Assembly: GCA_033557835.1 (NCBI GenBank)
Contig: JAWQRO010000196.1
Coordinates: 1-49,559, forward strand
Direction of reading: 5' to 3'
DNA: 49,559 bases
Source: Helochares maculicollis
Taxonomy: Eukaryota; Arthropoda; Insecta; Coleoptera; Hydrophilidae
Part shown: positions 35,801 through 47,631 of the stretch, one piece after another
How the letters are laid out: each line of letters begins with the position of its first letter
How positions within the stretch are numbered: the stretch's first letter is position 1
Translations under genes and position numbers: made by a program
Notes under the pieces: generated by a model
Told to the model about the DNA's origin: nothing
Databases searched by the model: none
Seen by the model: the letters and a program-made list of their open reading frames with translations, nothing else

Positions 35801-38800
35801 TATTGATTTTCCTTACTTTGTATTATACATACCCTAATACTGTAGATATCACTTCGAAGTAAATATGAATGAACTGTGTCCCATTCTATATTTTTTGTCA
35901 AGTTATGATGTTCCATGAAGCAGGAAAGTCTAACAACATTGGACTCAACAGAATTTATAAATTCCTTGCTTAGCTCCACTTCCTAAAAAATTAGTATAAC
36001 AAAAATGCACAAAGTTTTCTCAGTTGTATAGAGATCAATATGATTAACAAATTCACTATTTAAATATTTTCTTGCTTCAAGGTTAAATAGTTCAATAGTT
36101 GGCCAGGTAGTTGTATAAATATATACGAAGTCCTGATCTTGCAATAAAAATATAATAAATAAAGTAAAAGAATACGATAGATAATGAAAAATAAAAATAG
36201 CTGTTTATACTTACATTCATCATGTCACGCATTTTGTTGTTAAATTCACTTATAACATTAGATGCTAAATAAGTGTACATTATGACATGTTTACGATTTG
36301 TATTATCAACCATATAATTTCCAAAATATTTACTGATGGTATTCATACATTTTCTATTAGTGCAATGAATAAAGACAGTTCCCAAAGTACCGAAAATGTT
36401 AGACATGTGCTAAATATTAAAAAAAAAATTAATAAAAACATAACATTTTTGACCAACAAACATTACCTGATTGGCATTAGTAGAATTTTTTAATTTATCA
36501 TCAATTACATATAACATTTCGACCAATGAAGTGATTGCTTCTGGCAAGGGCTCTAAATATTTTATCAAATCATTCAAGCTCTCCAATAAAATGACTGAAC
36601 TTTTGCTTGCTATTTCAGCAGAAGCTGCACCTAATATTTAAAATATCCATTATTATTTGAAAGAGTTTAATTAGAAATACTTACATCGTCTGGGATTTTT
36701 TCTTAAAATGTCTGACATTCCAGTAATTAGTTGTTTAATAGAATGAGACATAATACGAACAAGACTTATTAAATCATCATTGCTCAAGTTATCAATATAT
36801 ATAGTGTTAATGAGTAATTGATAATCACATACTTCAGGAACAATATCAATTAAACTTTCTATCAGCAAGGGTGTCAATCGATGTTCCTAAAAACATAAAT
36901 TTATTTTATTAATTAAGTGATAGATCATTAAACCTTTTATACCAATTTATCAATTTTAACCAGATTTAAAATTAAAGCTTCTTGAGATAATGCTTGGTTG
37001 CTTTTAAGGTAAGTGATAAAAAAGTTTCCAGCTGCAGCTGCTTGAGGGTAGCAATCTGAATAAATTTTTTGGATGACGAAGGCACGCTTTTCTTCAACTA
37101 AACTATTTGGATAGCTGAAAAATAATGTCATTATTTTTACTAGTGAAAACAGTAAATATATTTAAAGAATACGGATTTCATTATTGATGTTTAAAAGGAG
37201 GACTAATAGGCTAAGTACTCACAGAGCTGTTCGTAACATCCATCTTCTATGACAAATAAAAAAGTTATACTTACTTAACTACTAAAGCTGAATAAATTTT
37301 TATAGCCAAAGAAACTACTGTAAACTCAATGTCTATCAATCTCCCCTGTACAGCTTCTATCAATTCTTCTAAATTGGACTTTAAATGTTTTTTAAGTTTT
37401 GGTGTTTTAATTAAATGCAAACATGTTTCCAAAGCTGCCACCCTAACTTTCTTTGACTGCAATTAATACCAAATAATACTTATGATTTCAATATAAAAGA
37501 GATTTATCTTACTCTATCAATCATTAATCGTACCAGTTTTTTGAGACACTTTGTCTTAAAATATACAGTTGGACATAAGAAAAACCAATGTAATAATTCT
37601 TTAGCACAAGTCACACGCATGTCTTCCAAGACCATATCAGCAATATTACTGCAAGTTATTTTAGAATATTAAATTATTCTAATTTATTATACTTACCAAA
37701 TTAGAATTACCAATTACGATGGAATATTTTAATTATAATTTCTAAAAATTTTTCAATGTAAGTAATGTTTTCTTTAACCTGCTGAGATTGCTTTTGTGGT
37801 TTCAATTTAGCCATAATCTCCACCAAACTTGTGTTTATTATCAAAACTAAAAAAATTGAAGTTCATAAATCTGCCATATTTAAATCTGCACAGTCATTTT
37901 ACCTAAAACGGTTCCTACATGGACAAGAACTCTTAGCTGAGAACGGGACATTACAGTTAAAATACCAATAATTCGAGTAAGTAATTTATAATCATAAAGA
38001 ACTTTATATTTATGAGCTGATAGTATTAACATCTTTATAAACTGTTTCACAGAACTAACGCTGTGTTTGCCCCATTCACTGGATGATTTAAATAAATATT
38101 TTGCTTCCTATAATTAAATAGTAAATGTAATAGCATTTTAATTTTGTTTCTTTTAATTATATTTACATGCAACACTTTTGGAACTATTTTCTCCAAGTCG
38201 CTAACAATTTTCATATCACATTGAATAGATCCAGAATATGCATCGATTTGAAATTCTTGGAATGAGCATACATCTAGTATAAATTTAACTATTTGTTTTA
38301 GGCCATCAATGTGGCAGCTGATGTATACATGAATGACTTCATCTGCATAATTCTAAAAGTCACATATTTTAGTATTGCATATTTGATAGGCATAGTAGTA
38401 AAATATACAATTTACCTCAAGATGATCGGGGTTCATAATTACTCTGTGGTATAATGACTCTGTATCAATTGGATGAAAATTTATCCAATCATCTCCTTTG
38501 TAGTTTGGCTTGATTTTTCTTTTTCTTGTTTCTCGAGTGGGTTCTAGTAAAGCAAATACAATAAAAGTAATTAGATACAGTGACTCCATTTTGAATAATG
38601 TCATCAACTAACCATCTACATCCGGCAACTTTTGCACTGACAATGAATTAATAGAACTCGTCACAGATCCATCAAGGGTAACTCCTGATTCTTCCGTTTC
38701 TTCTTCATTTATTGTTTGATTTTTAGAAATAAATGAAGAATTTTGAGTACCAGTAGGAATATGTTCAGATGCACTCAATTCTTCCCTTTGTTGCAATATG

Positions 38801-40100
38801 TCATCAACAGCATTATCATTGGAAGATGTGACTGATCTTACAGTAGAGAAAGTGGGAGATGGCGTATCCTTTCCAAAGCTGCAGTTTGGAGTGCTAGTAA
38901 CTAGTGTGCGTTTAGATTCTTGAGAACATCGTTGACTGCTTGAAGACGCAGTGGGAAGTGGAGGGTAATGTGCCTTGTACCTGCGTTTGCCTGATCTACA
39001 AAGAAAATGTCACTAACGAAATAAATTTTGAATAATCTATTTTGTCTCTATTGACTCTTGCACTATCTTAGCACAATCACTGATCTGAAATGGAGTTCAT
39101 AGCTCATAAATGCATACACCCAGAATATTTTGGTCATGGTGCAGCATGTTCTTTTTTTCATACTTTAAACACTAGTATATTTGTGTTTTAGAAGTGATTC
39201 TGTATCCGCATTCACAATTTAATACTTGTTGTAATTGCAGTAGTAAAATAGATATAGTACAGCATGCAGAAGAACATCTGGATGAAGATGATAGTGACAC
39301 ATTATCTTTATAATGAATTGAAGAGCAAGGCTGAATAAATACCATGTAAACCAATTGAACTCCTTATATTAGCAGTTTTAATAATATAATATGTTTATGT
39401 TTTAGCAAAACATATGCTTCTGCTTAAACATTAATATTATCTAATTCATATTTTTAAGTCCTTTTATCAGTACATAAGTGAAAATAATCTCCCTTAATCC
39501 TTAATTTATGATTTTGATTTGAAACTTAATATAATTACTACATTATTACTATATTCTTGCAAAATAATATTTCTATTTAATATGAATTTTATCACTACCT
39601 CTAATCTAAAATAGTAGCTTGGACTTGGCTTTAGCTATCAGGATAAAAGACATCACAGTTGTTTTGGTAAATGAATCCGATGAATTGGTAGATGGGTATA
39701 TGATACATAAGAAGTACAACTTGCTTCTTTAATGGATTACCAAAAGTCACAGTTGACTAATATTACTTGTTTGCAGTTTTCATGTTTATGTTTTTTGTTA
39801 GATACCCCGTCCAGCAATACACATTTATTGAATAAGTCAATTTATAGTTAAATTTGTTAAATTAATTTTTCAATTTGTTTAGTATATTACTGTGTACTTT
39901 TTCACAAATTAGTCAGTCATCCCTGTTCTGCAAGTGTAAAATGAATTGAATCGAGTTCTTTTGACTTTAATAAAATATATAGACAATGGACAGAAAAAAT
40001 ATTAATTTCTGAAGGAAAGCGCCAAATGAAATAAACACGATTTCCAGTTAACTCGGCTAATATACCATGAATAAATTTGTATTTCTTACCTGTCTGCCAT
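32795..40100 (-). CDS. Cohesin subunit SA/STAG (stromalin), divergent paralogue
   Basis: Stromalins bind the kleisin RAD21/REC8 and load or anchor cohesin on chromatin. Exons (minus): 40100-40090, 38995-38613, 38543-38416, 38352-38167, 38107-37903, 37846-37711, 37648-37513, 37456-37275, 37114-36943, 36886-36685, 36630-36467, 36409-36215, 35982-35833, 35771-35598, 34707-34557, 34506-34400, 34341-34171, 34009-33852, 33797-33691, 33595-33478, 32894-32795. All phases match: 3336 nt, 1111 residues, typical for SA proteins. A Ser/Thr-rich N-tail is followed by DDWI (about residue 149), a STAG-like part (LYDYKLLTRIIGILTVMS), and the stromalin conservative domain in exons 7-8 (IADMVLEDMRVTCAKELL, VRVAALETC, DIEFTVVSLAIKI), then HEAT-like helices (YPQAAAAGNFF). 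Many usually conserved positions differ, so a meiotic or SA-2-type paralogue is likelier than the mitotic SA; that is inference. Confidence 0.85.
37275..37648 (-). CDS. Stromalin conservative domain exons of the SA gene
   Basis: Exons 37648-37513 and 37456-37275 carry the best-conserved part, the equivalent of human STAG1 where RYRDAIAEIRAICIEEIG is followed by EVRLKCLKALQ. Here one reads NIADMVLEDMRVTCAKELL, LVRLMIDRSKKVRVAALETC and DIEFTVVSLAIKIYSALV. This block is the main basis for the family call. Confidence 0.85.
39090..39313 (+). CDS. Candidate two-exon small gene nested in SA intron 1
   Basis: On the strand opposite to SA, exon 39090-39132 (ATG; MEFIAHKCIHPEYF) and exon 39192-39313 would join across a 59-bp gt/ag intron (pyrimidine-rich tract, tgttttag) in matching phase. 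The product would have 54 residues, including SQFNTCCNCSSKID and an acidic end EEHLDEDDSDTLSL. I do not recognise the protein. The intron size is like the 57-bp one in the armadillo gene nearby. The first exon is less certain than the second. It may instead be chance or a fossil. Confidence 0.25.
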
Positions 40101-40149
40101 TTGTATATAAATTTTTGAGCAACAACTTCAACATCAGTCAAAATCAACA

Positions 40150-40330
40150 GAATTAATACAACAAACTCACTAGCCCTAAAGAAACGTTAAACAATTGATG
40201 GTTTTCAGTTTTAGCTTCTTTAAAATTTCGATGTGGTGAATTTTTGTTTTTGAAGCAGCCAATCAAAATGCAGTGTTTAAACCTCGATTTTATTAGCCAA
40301 TCAATTTGCAGCAGTAGATATACAAACATT
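40150..40330 (-). promoter_or_regulatory. SA promoter region with paired CCAAT motifs
   Basis: About 155-210 bp upstream of the SA ATG, two related blocks (agccaatcaaaatgcag near 40257 and agccaatcaatttgcag near 40295) carry inverted CCAAT boxes. A third CCAATCA is near 40470. Paired CCAAT boxes are typical NF-Y sites in cell-cycle promoters; assignment to SA is by position only. Confidence 0.4.
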
Positions 40331-42318
40331 GCTTTACAAATTTATTAAATTATTGTATGCTTATATAACGACAGAATTACAACATTTTTAAATATTGGAA
40401 GCTATTTTTATTAATGTCTATTTGTCTGTAATGTATTTAGTACGAAGAGTAAATTATGCGATATTAACCAATCAGCGCCCAGTATTATACAAGAATGGAA
40501 ACAATTGAATGATGTACGTACTATGAAGCCCATTCAATATTTATAATACCTATTTTACAATCTATGCGTGGACTTCTTTTTTTGAAGAGTTGAGCAGAGA
40601 TGTAACAAAATTATTTGCGGGCGTATTTGTAAATTATTGATTTAGTTAGATGTAATTTCTACCGCTAAAAATATAATTTGCTTTACTCAGCAAATAGATT
40701 TGGAATGTCCATATCTTTCTCGTGTTAAGTGTTTGTTAAATATTACAATTTTTAAGAACACACTTTGTGATAAGTTGTGAATAAATCTTACGCTTTATGT
40801 CGTCATACAGCGAACGCCTTACTTGAGCACACGTTTCAAAAATTGTATTGCAAACATAGTAAAGCTAAAGCAATTATTGAAAATATTGATATATTATTGC
40901 CATACTGGTTCCTTAAACCAGGGAAAACATAAACGAAGTGTGTTCATATCTATCTATTAGTCTATTATCGGTCATATCTGATACCAATTTTAAATTAACA
41001 TTTGTTATTCAAAACCATACTGTTCATATTCTTAATGGTATTTAAATTAGCACAGGAAAATTAGTTTCGTTAAATTTATCGATTATATTCTGCAAAGAAA
41101 ATAATTTTTGCTATTGAATTGCATAAGCAATTCCAGCTTTATTATATGTTATACGGTATATTTCTTTTCCAAGGAAATAATTTTCTTCTTTTTATTTTAA
41201 ATTCTCTTTTGATATCTTGATTTTTCTCTTGAGAGCATTAAAATCTTCATCATTTTCTAACCCTGATTGTTATAAATTTAGGTCATCTTTTAAAAATATG
41301 AGAGTAAACATTTGTGTTAAAAAATGAGATTTTAGAAAACTAGTAACTTTTCTCAATATTTTAAAAATCTGTTGAACGGAAATACTTCTTCTATAATCAA
41401 AGTGTTGTTACTTTAGGAGAATATTATATATACTAATAATGCCCTTATAGAATTTAAGTGAAAATTGGCTTAATTTTTAATCAATTGAGTGAATACATCT
41501 TATATGTAAAAATAATTATATGATGTAGGAAAATCAATAGTTCAGGATCATGTAAAAATCTAGAAATCTGCAACTGTAGAAACAACTTGTAGAGCAGTAT
41601 ATTGTATTGAAAAACTGTAAAAAATCAAATGTACAGATGAAACTAAACTAATTTCAATTAGTAAAATTATTGATTGCAAACTGTTTTTGATTATTTGAAC
41701 TTTTTAATATGTAATTTTTAATCTTAAAAGATTTTTACCTATTAATTTTTACAGTACGTACAGAAATTGAGTTCAATAGCTTAATTTTAACTGAAACAAT
41801 TTCAAAAATGTGTAGACTAAGAAGTACTTCGAAGCTCATATATATTACAAAAGTTGATATAGATCTATAATTCCTTTATGTCAAATTTATTCATATTTAC
41901 TAACACAAACATTAGTGCGTCTTCCATTATGTATAAGACTAGATTACGACACAATTGTACAATTGCTACTCTTTTTTATTCAGTTTTCATAACAAATGCA
42001 ACACTCTTGAAAATTTCAATTTCAAAATTATTCACTTAATTAAATAAAAACATGAAATTAAAATTGACTAAGAAATATTAGATACTTTTTAGACTTAATA
42101 TATGATAAACAAAACCAATTTTGAAAAAATAACATTAGCTTTTGCTTGCCAGAACAGCTGAATTTAATTTTTTTTTGCTACCCTATGGATAATAAAACAA
42201 TTTGAATACTTTATCACTATCTATTTACAGGAATAGCAAAATATCATATGCATTTTACATTTTACTTACATAAAATAATAATTGTTTCCAAATAAAAATT
42301 ATGAAATTTTTGTTTGAC
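40331..42318. other. Intergenic DNA between SA and the Ig receptor
   Basis: No gene seen. It must hold the 3' untranslated region of the receptor gene; a minus-strand AATAAA is found near 41976. Confidence 0.4.
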
Positions 42319-42593
42319 TCAAGGGTTATTTAAATCAATAGAGGTTCGTTGTCTAACTTGGAAGATTACATTTTCATTTTCTCGCTGAATATTTAAAGAT
42401 GACTGAGTAGCTCGTAATATATCTTCATTACTTCCACTGCTGTCACTGTTATTGCTACTCCTAGACCGTATATTTTCAAATTGAGAAGAGTTACGATTTG
42501 CTCTTTTTTTACGCCAGTAAAAGAAAATACCCACAGCTAGTACCACAATAATACCAATAGAACCTCCTACAGACGCAGCAACATTAGAGCCAT
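42319..42593 (-). CDS. Transmembrane and cytoplasmic exon of the Ig receptor
   Basis: The last exon holds the whole membrane anchor and tail: a Gly/Ala-containing hydrophobic helix (about residues 625-642), the stop-transfer RKKR, and a cytoplasmic tail with SSNNSDSSGSNED and QRENENVIFQV. No ITIM, PDZ-end or kinase motif is seen. Confidence 0.82.
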
Positions 42594-45500
42594 CTAAAAA
42601 AGTAAGCAAATGCTATATGAAATGTTGTCAAACTAATTTACTTTAAAATAATATGTGGTATTAATTACTCTCAAAAAATGGCTTCTCATTGACTTGCAGA
42701 TAAAGCGTGGCCTTGATTTCTGGGTTTCTAAAGCTTCTTCCAATTCTAGTCATGCAAACCCAAGCACCATTATGTTTCTCATTTACTGATTTAATAGATA
42801 TACCACAGTCTCCATAATCTAAACCTCTTCCCATATAATCAATACTAAAAAATAGGTATTTATGAAATGTATATGCTATTATTTATATAGACTACTTACA
42901 AAGTGTTTGACTTTTCTTTTAAATGATAAGACAAACCATTTGGTGTTGTGAACCTGCAGTATTGGATAGGTAGACCTGTATTGCAAACTAATTGAACTAA
43001 ATCCCCTTTAGTTGCTTGTATCAGCTTGTATGTTGTTAAAGATTCTGCAATTTTAAGCTAAAACAGTACAGTTTTTAGAAGTAAGCACGTACATTTTTAT
43101 TAAACTTGTCATTAGTGAAAAACATCTAGTTTAAAAGAGAACTGAAGGTCCGCTTCAGCTTTTAACTGGATATTTCAGCTTATATTGAAGTGTCAGCTTG
43201 AATTGAAAATGTAACAATGATACCTCAAATTTAACTTCTTCGTCAGGAATTCCAGTTGCTCGAGAAAATGCACATCTCCAAGTTCCATTATCTGCATGAG
43301 AGATATTTTTTAAATCATAGCTACATTCTCCTATTCTTGCTCTATACTGATCTACATTTGGATAAACCTTTCCATTTGGGGAAATTATGTGACAATACTC
43401 AGAAAAATAGGAAACTTTACAGAAAATTTTTACATCTTCGCCCAACTGAACAACTTTATTGCTGTGTTTTGCATAACTTTCTGAAAAATAAAATGTTTGT
43501 TTTACTTATTCCAAGTATCTACCTAATGTATGTCCACAACTTACGGTTTACATTGCCTATATTAATAAAAGCACCAAATCTGTCATCTACTTTGCAAATC
43601 CATTGGCCTTGCTCAAAATCTTCTAGAGGCTTTAATATCTATATGAAATGTATAACCTTTTTATTGTTAATTATAATGATATTAAGATTATAGAGAAATT
43701 ACTTAAAGTATGTATGTTACAACATTGTAAACTGATGACAAATAATCAAGTTTTATGCAACTGGCTATTTATTATGGTAACTTAAAATATTACGTACTTC
43801 AATGCTACAAATTGCTTTTGCTAAATCAGTTGAAAAAGCTGTATATTTCTCAGTAGCAATTGCTGGTGTTACTCTTAAAATATTACCATTTGGCAATATC
43901 ATTTTGCAATATTTCGGGTTTGCATATGGATAATTAATAACACGACATCCAATTTCTATGTAATCACCTTTATCATTATTCCATTGCTCAATTTTTAAGT
44001 CATCTGAAATTGCAAATGATTATTTTAACAATTTAACGTATAGTAGAAGTAACAATTATTAATTAAATAAAATATTAGTAGCTTTAAAATGAACACCTTC
44101 AGCAGAAAGATTTATAATGGTTTGCATAACTGTCATGCTGTAAGACTCTCCATAATAGCACTCCCATTTTCCTAAATCTGCTCTAGTAACTGTTTTAATT
44201 TTGTGCGAGCAACCATTTGATGATTCAGGATGAATCTCTTGTCCTGATGGGTCAAATAATTGACAATATTCTTTGCCAATTCCACACTCTATAATTGCAC
44301 TATCTCCCATATATACAGGTTTTTCAATTTCTTCTCTGCGTTCTTCTAAAATTATTTTTGGTTTATAAAAATTTAATTTATAAAGATTTGGATAAGAAGC
44401 TTTAAGGAAATGAAAATATACAATCTTACCAAATACGTTTATTAAAAAAGAGGCTTTATATTGTTTAGTTCCATCATCCGCGATTAAAGTACAAACTTGC
44501 TCATTATCAGTTAATTTAGCGTTAAGAAGTTGGAACCCACATTTTCCACCTCCTATACTTTTAGTACGACTAATAAATTCATTCTGTAAAAATTGTTATA
44601 TGAACTGTTGGTTATCCAAAATGTATTTTACTTACGTTACTTTTAACTAATGATCTAGTATGTAAATCAAGAGTAAATGTCTCGTTGCAAATAGCAGTGC
44701 ATGTAATAAGTTTTGGGTCGTCTTCAATTTGTAGATATTGGATAAAACTTCCATTTTCAACCACTTGTGCCGGAGACTTCAGTAAATTTGTTTTGTCTTA
44801 AATATTAATATTGACTCTTATTAAATATTAAGCTATATTGCTACAAGAATATTATATAACTCGCTCTAATATGTAGGTATACAGAAATAATTTTAATTGG
44901 ATTAAAAACTCACAGGACAAATTAACGCTAACTTTCAGTGCTAAAAGTTCTTTGCCTTTGTCATTACGTTGGAGCATCCATTCACGAGTATCATTTTCAT
45001 TAATTTTAGGGAGGCGAAACCCACATCCTCCTACTGGGGTGACAACTTTCTTATAGCATGTACCATCAATGTCCTATTAATTTAGTGAATAAAATTTCAA
45101 ACTAAGCATAAACATAATAATTGTGTGATGTTACTAAAATTTGGAGATAAATGCAGCAATGTTTAGATGCAAACATAGATGCTATTGCCACCTTTGCTGT
45201 GTAAACAATTATGTGTATTTTTCAATGTTTGTTGCAGATCCTCAATATTCTAAGTTTGATACAGTATAATTTTTGTTCAAGGTACAAAATATTTGACTGC
45301 AATTTTGGTGAACATAGAAAACATGTAAGATAAATATTATTTTGTGTTACATAATGCTCAAAAACTAAAATTTTGATTTCTGAGATTTTGTTGTTTTTAA
45401 ATTTTTATATCTCTATTTTACAACCTAGTTAACTGATATTTTCTGAATCTATTTAAATTGTGTGATTAGTATTTTGTTTAATTTTTTGTAAATATGTAAT

Positions 45501-46877
45501 AGTAATTGAAAGCTAATTTTGACTGCAAGACTAAAGCTAAGGCGAGGTAAAGAACACTTCAACCAAGACTAATCAAAATGCAATTTAGATCATGTTAAAG
45601 AGCTGATTTTTTTCTTATAAATGCTTAACAGAACCACTTCATCTACTATACTATAATAAATATTTTAATTATATCTTACATTAGGTTCAGATGAATTGAC
45701 ATTAAATATACAGTTATAAGAAATGGTTTTATTATGAGTGATATATGAGCAGTGTCCACTGTTAAAACCACTTATAATCATTGTCAGATCATCTCCAATA
45801 AAAAGATCAATTGGTCCTGGATTTGGAAAGAAACTATGTACTTCACTTGCTGCAACAGTGATAACTTATTATTTTCAGTTTATATACAAAATACATTATA
45901 CAGAAAGCTAAAAATCTACTCAATTTCTCTTTCAAATAATTTTATTTGGCATCTTGTAAAGATTCATACTCTCATATACATTGAGGATATTAAGCATTAA
46001 TTTTATAATATGTTAATATTGGCGAAATATTAATTATTGACATACTATATACTTCAATGCAGTTCTACTTTTCAATCGAAGTCATAATTTTCAGATCTTT
46101 TTTGCTGCAGACTACAAACTCCAACAAATAGGTATCCCCAGTCTTTTTTGTTGACGATGCAATGTCTAAGATTCTATAATCCCTAATTATAGGACAACAT
46201 TTACATTAACTCAACTTGAACAAATATAATAGCTTGTTTTGACAACAAGATAAAACATAAATAAACAATTTATAATCTACTAAATACATCATAAAAACTA
46301 GTAATTGTTATAACAAAATCTATTATCTGTTGGGGAATTATCAGATACTACTTCAAATGGTAAAGTAAAAGTTAGAAAATGTTTGCTTTAAATACACAAT
46401 AGTTTATTTTATCCTAAGAACCTTTCGAATTAGATATTGAATAAACATTTTAATTAATCCTCTTATCAATGTATGTAAATAAAATTATTATTAATTTTTT
46501 ATGATCACAAATAAATCCTAATGCTAAGCCCAAAATTAATATATTTAATTAGGAGATAATATATAAATAAACTGTAAGTATTTTACTTTATTCTGATCTC
46601 AAACAAATGAATAATTCATTTAAAATCCATTATTATTATTGTCAAATCATTTAAACATATTTTATGTACATCATTCGCTGAAGTATTCAGTAAATAGGTA
46701 ATATATTAGCATAAATAGGACTAGAAAATAAATGTCACTCGACGATTATATCCTCAAGATCCCTCAAACACGAAGCAACATTCTGTATTTAATATACACA
46801 TTAAATATTTTATAAATACCTGCAGAAACACAGTGTATCGCAATTAAATACACGAGTAAAAACTTAATATATTTCAT
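42319..46877 (-). CDS. Single-pass immunoglobulin-superfamily receptor
   Basis: Type I membrane protein, probably for adhesion or recognition. Exons (minus): 46877-46820, 45849-45680, 45073-44914, 44796-44636, 44583-44430, 44345-44097, 44003-43798, 43638-43545, 43480-43224, 43057-42900, 42844-42669, 42593-42319; phases match, 2118 nt, 705 residues. Exon 1 encodes a signal peptide (MKYIKFLLVYLIAIHC). About six Ig-like modules follow. Four show a shared pattern: C, then YC(x)nP-G, then a third C, then D-G-W-C (for example CGIGKEYCQLFDPSG, GKWECYYG). The transmembrane helix (IGIIVVLAVGIFFYW) ends in RKKR, and a ~65-residue tail is rich in Ser/Asn. Fasciclin-3 is the nearest family I can think of, but this is a weak comparison and no symbol is given. 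Confidence 0.8.
45850..46819 (-). other. Ig receptor intron 1
   Basis: A 970-bp AT-rich intron after the signal-peptide exon. Nothing else recognised. Confidence 0.5.
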
Positions 46878-47631
46878 AATGACACACAAGTTCATCAAAA
46901 GAGCTATCGCAAAATGATTGATTTTGCTAAGAGATCGTCTTAATAATGACCTACTGTATTAATGAAACTAGATAAGATAAATTAAACATTTAAGCTTTAC
47001 AGTTCATAACTATCTAGTTTTAAAGAATAATACTCTCACTGTAATAATAAATCCGTTCATTTCGAATGTTTATTTAACGCTTACCTACCTATTCAAGTGA
47101 TTTCATTTACTATAAGTGTTGCATAAAACTGCTTTGTATTGTTAGCTATATTTTTTAATTGTGTGTACAAAGTAAAGATTACCATAGTAGTAGTAGAATT
47201 TAACCTCACTGTACATGCTAAAATATTATCAATATGCAAGAAGTAATTTAGCTACATTGAAAAGAAAGAAACCGTAAACTAGAAATTTATTATTAAAAAA
47301 ATATAAAGATGTAAGTTTATGAAAACAATCTCGCAATTCTAACTAGAAAACTATATCGCTATTTGCATATTTAATCAATAATAGTCGTATTCCAAAACAA
47401 AAATAAGGCATTTTTGCTAAATGATTTGTTGACTTTGCTTTAGTTGCCGCATTATAGCATTCTTCTGCGTAAGTCCATAATTAATTTTAAATCAGTATTT
47501 TAGACATGTTGCCGAAGACTTTTATGGTCACTGGTATTTATTAACAATTAGCGCATGTCAAGTAGAAACGTCAAAATTAAGATAAGATTTTTCACATTCC
47601 ATTAAACAATTTGACCTAATAACTAAAAAGA
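46878..47631. promoter_or_regulatory. Shared upstream region of two divergent genes
   Basis: 754 bp separate the ATG of the Ig receptor (minus) from the ATG of the armadillo gene (plus). Both promoters must lie here unless untranslated first exons lie elsewhere. No clear TATA box or initiator could be assigned. Confidence 0.45.

Noticed and set aside
36092..36214. Extension of SA exon 36409-36215 into its open downstream intron
   Set aside because: A standard donor (AAT|gtaagt) ends the exon, and the extension is intron-like and does not lead in frame to the next exon.
39172..39260. A minus-strand CECGYRI stretch resembling the RPB12 zinc ribbon CRECGYR, perhaps a retrocopy of Polr2k
   Set aside because: Similarity covers only about seven residues, codons differ from Polr2k throughout, and neither flank matches. 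The plus strand has a better coding hypothesis there.
43256..43693. A 145-residue plus-strand open frame
   Set aside because: It lies antisense to Ig receptor exons 8 and 9 and is a shadow of that conserved coding sequence.
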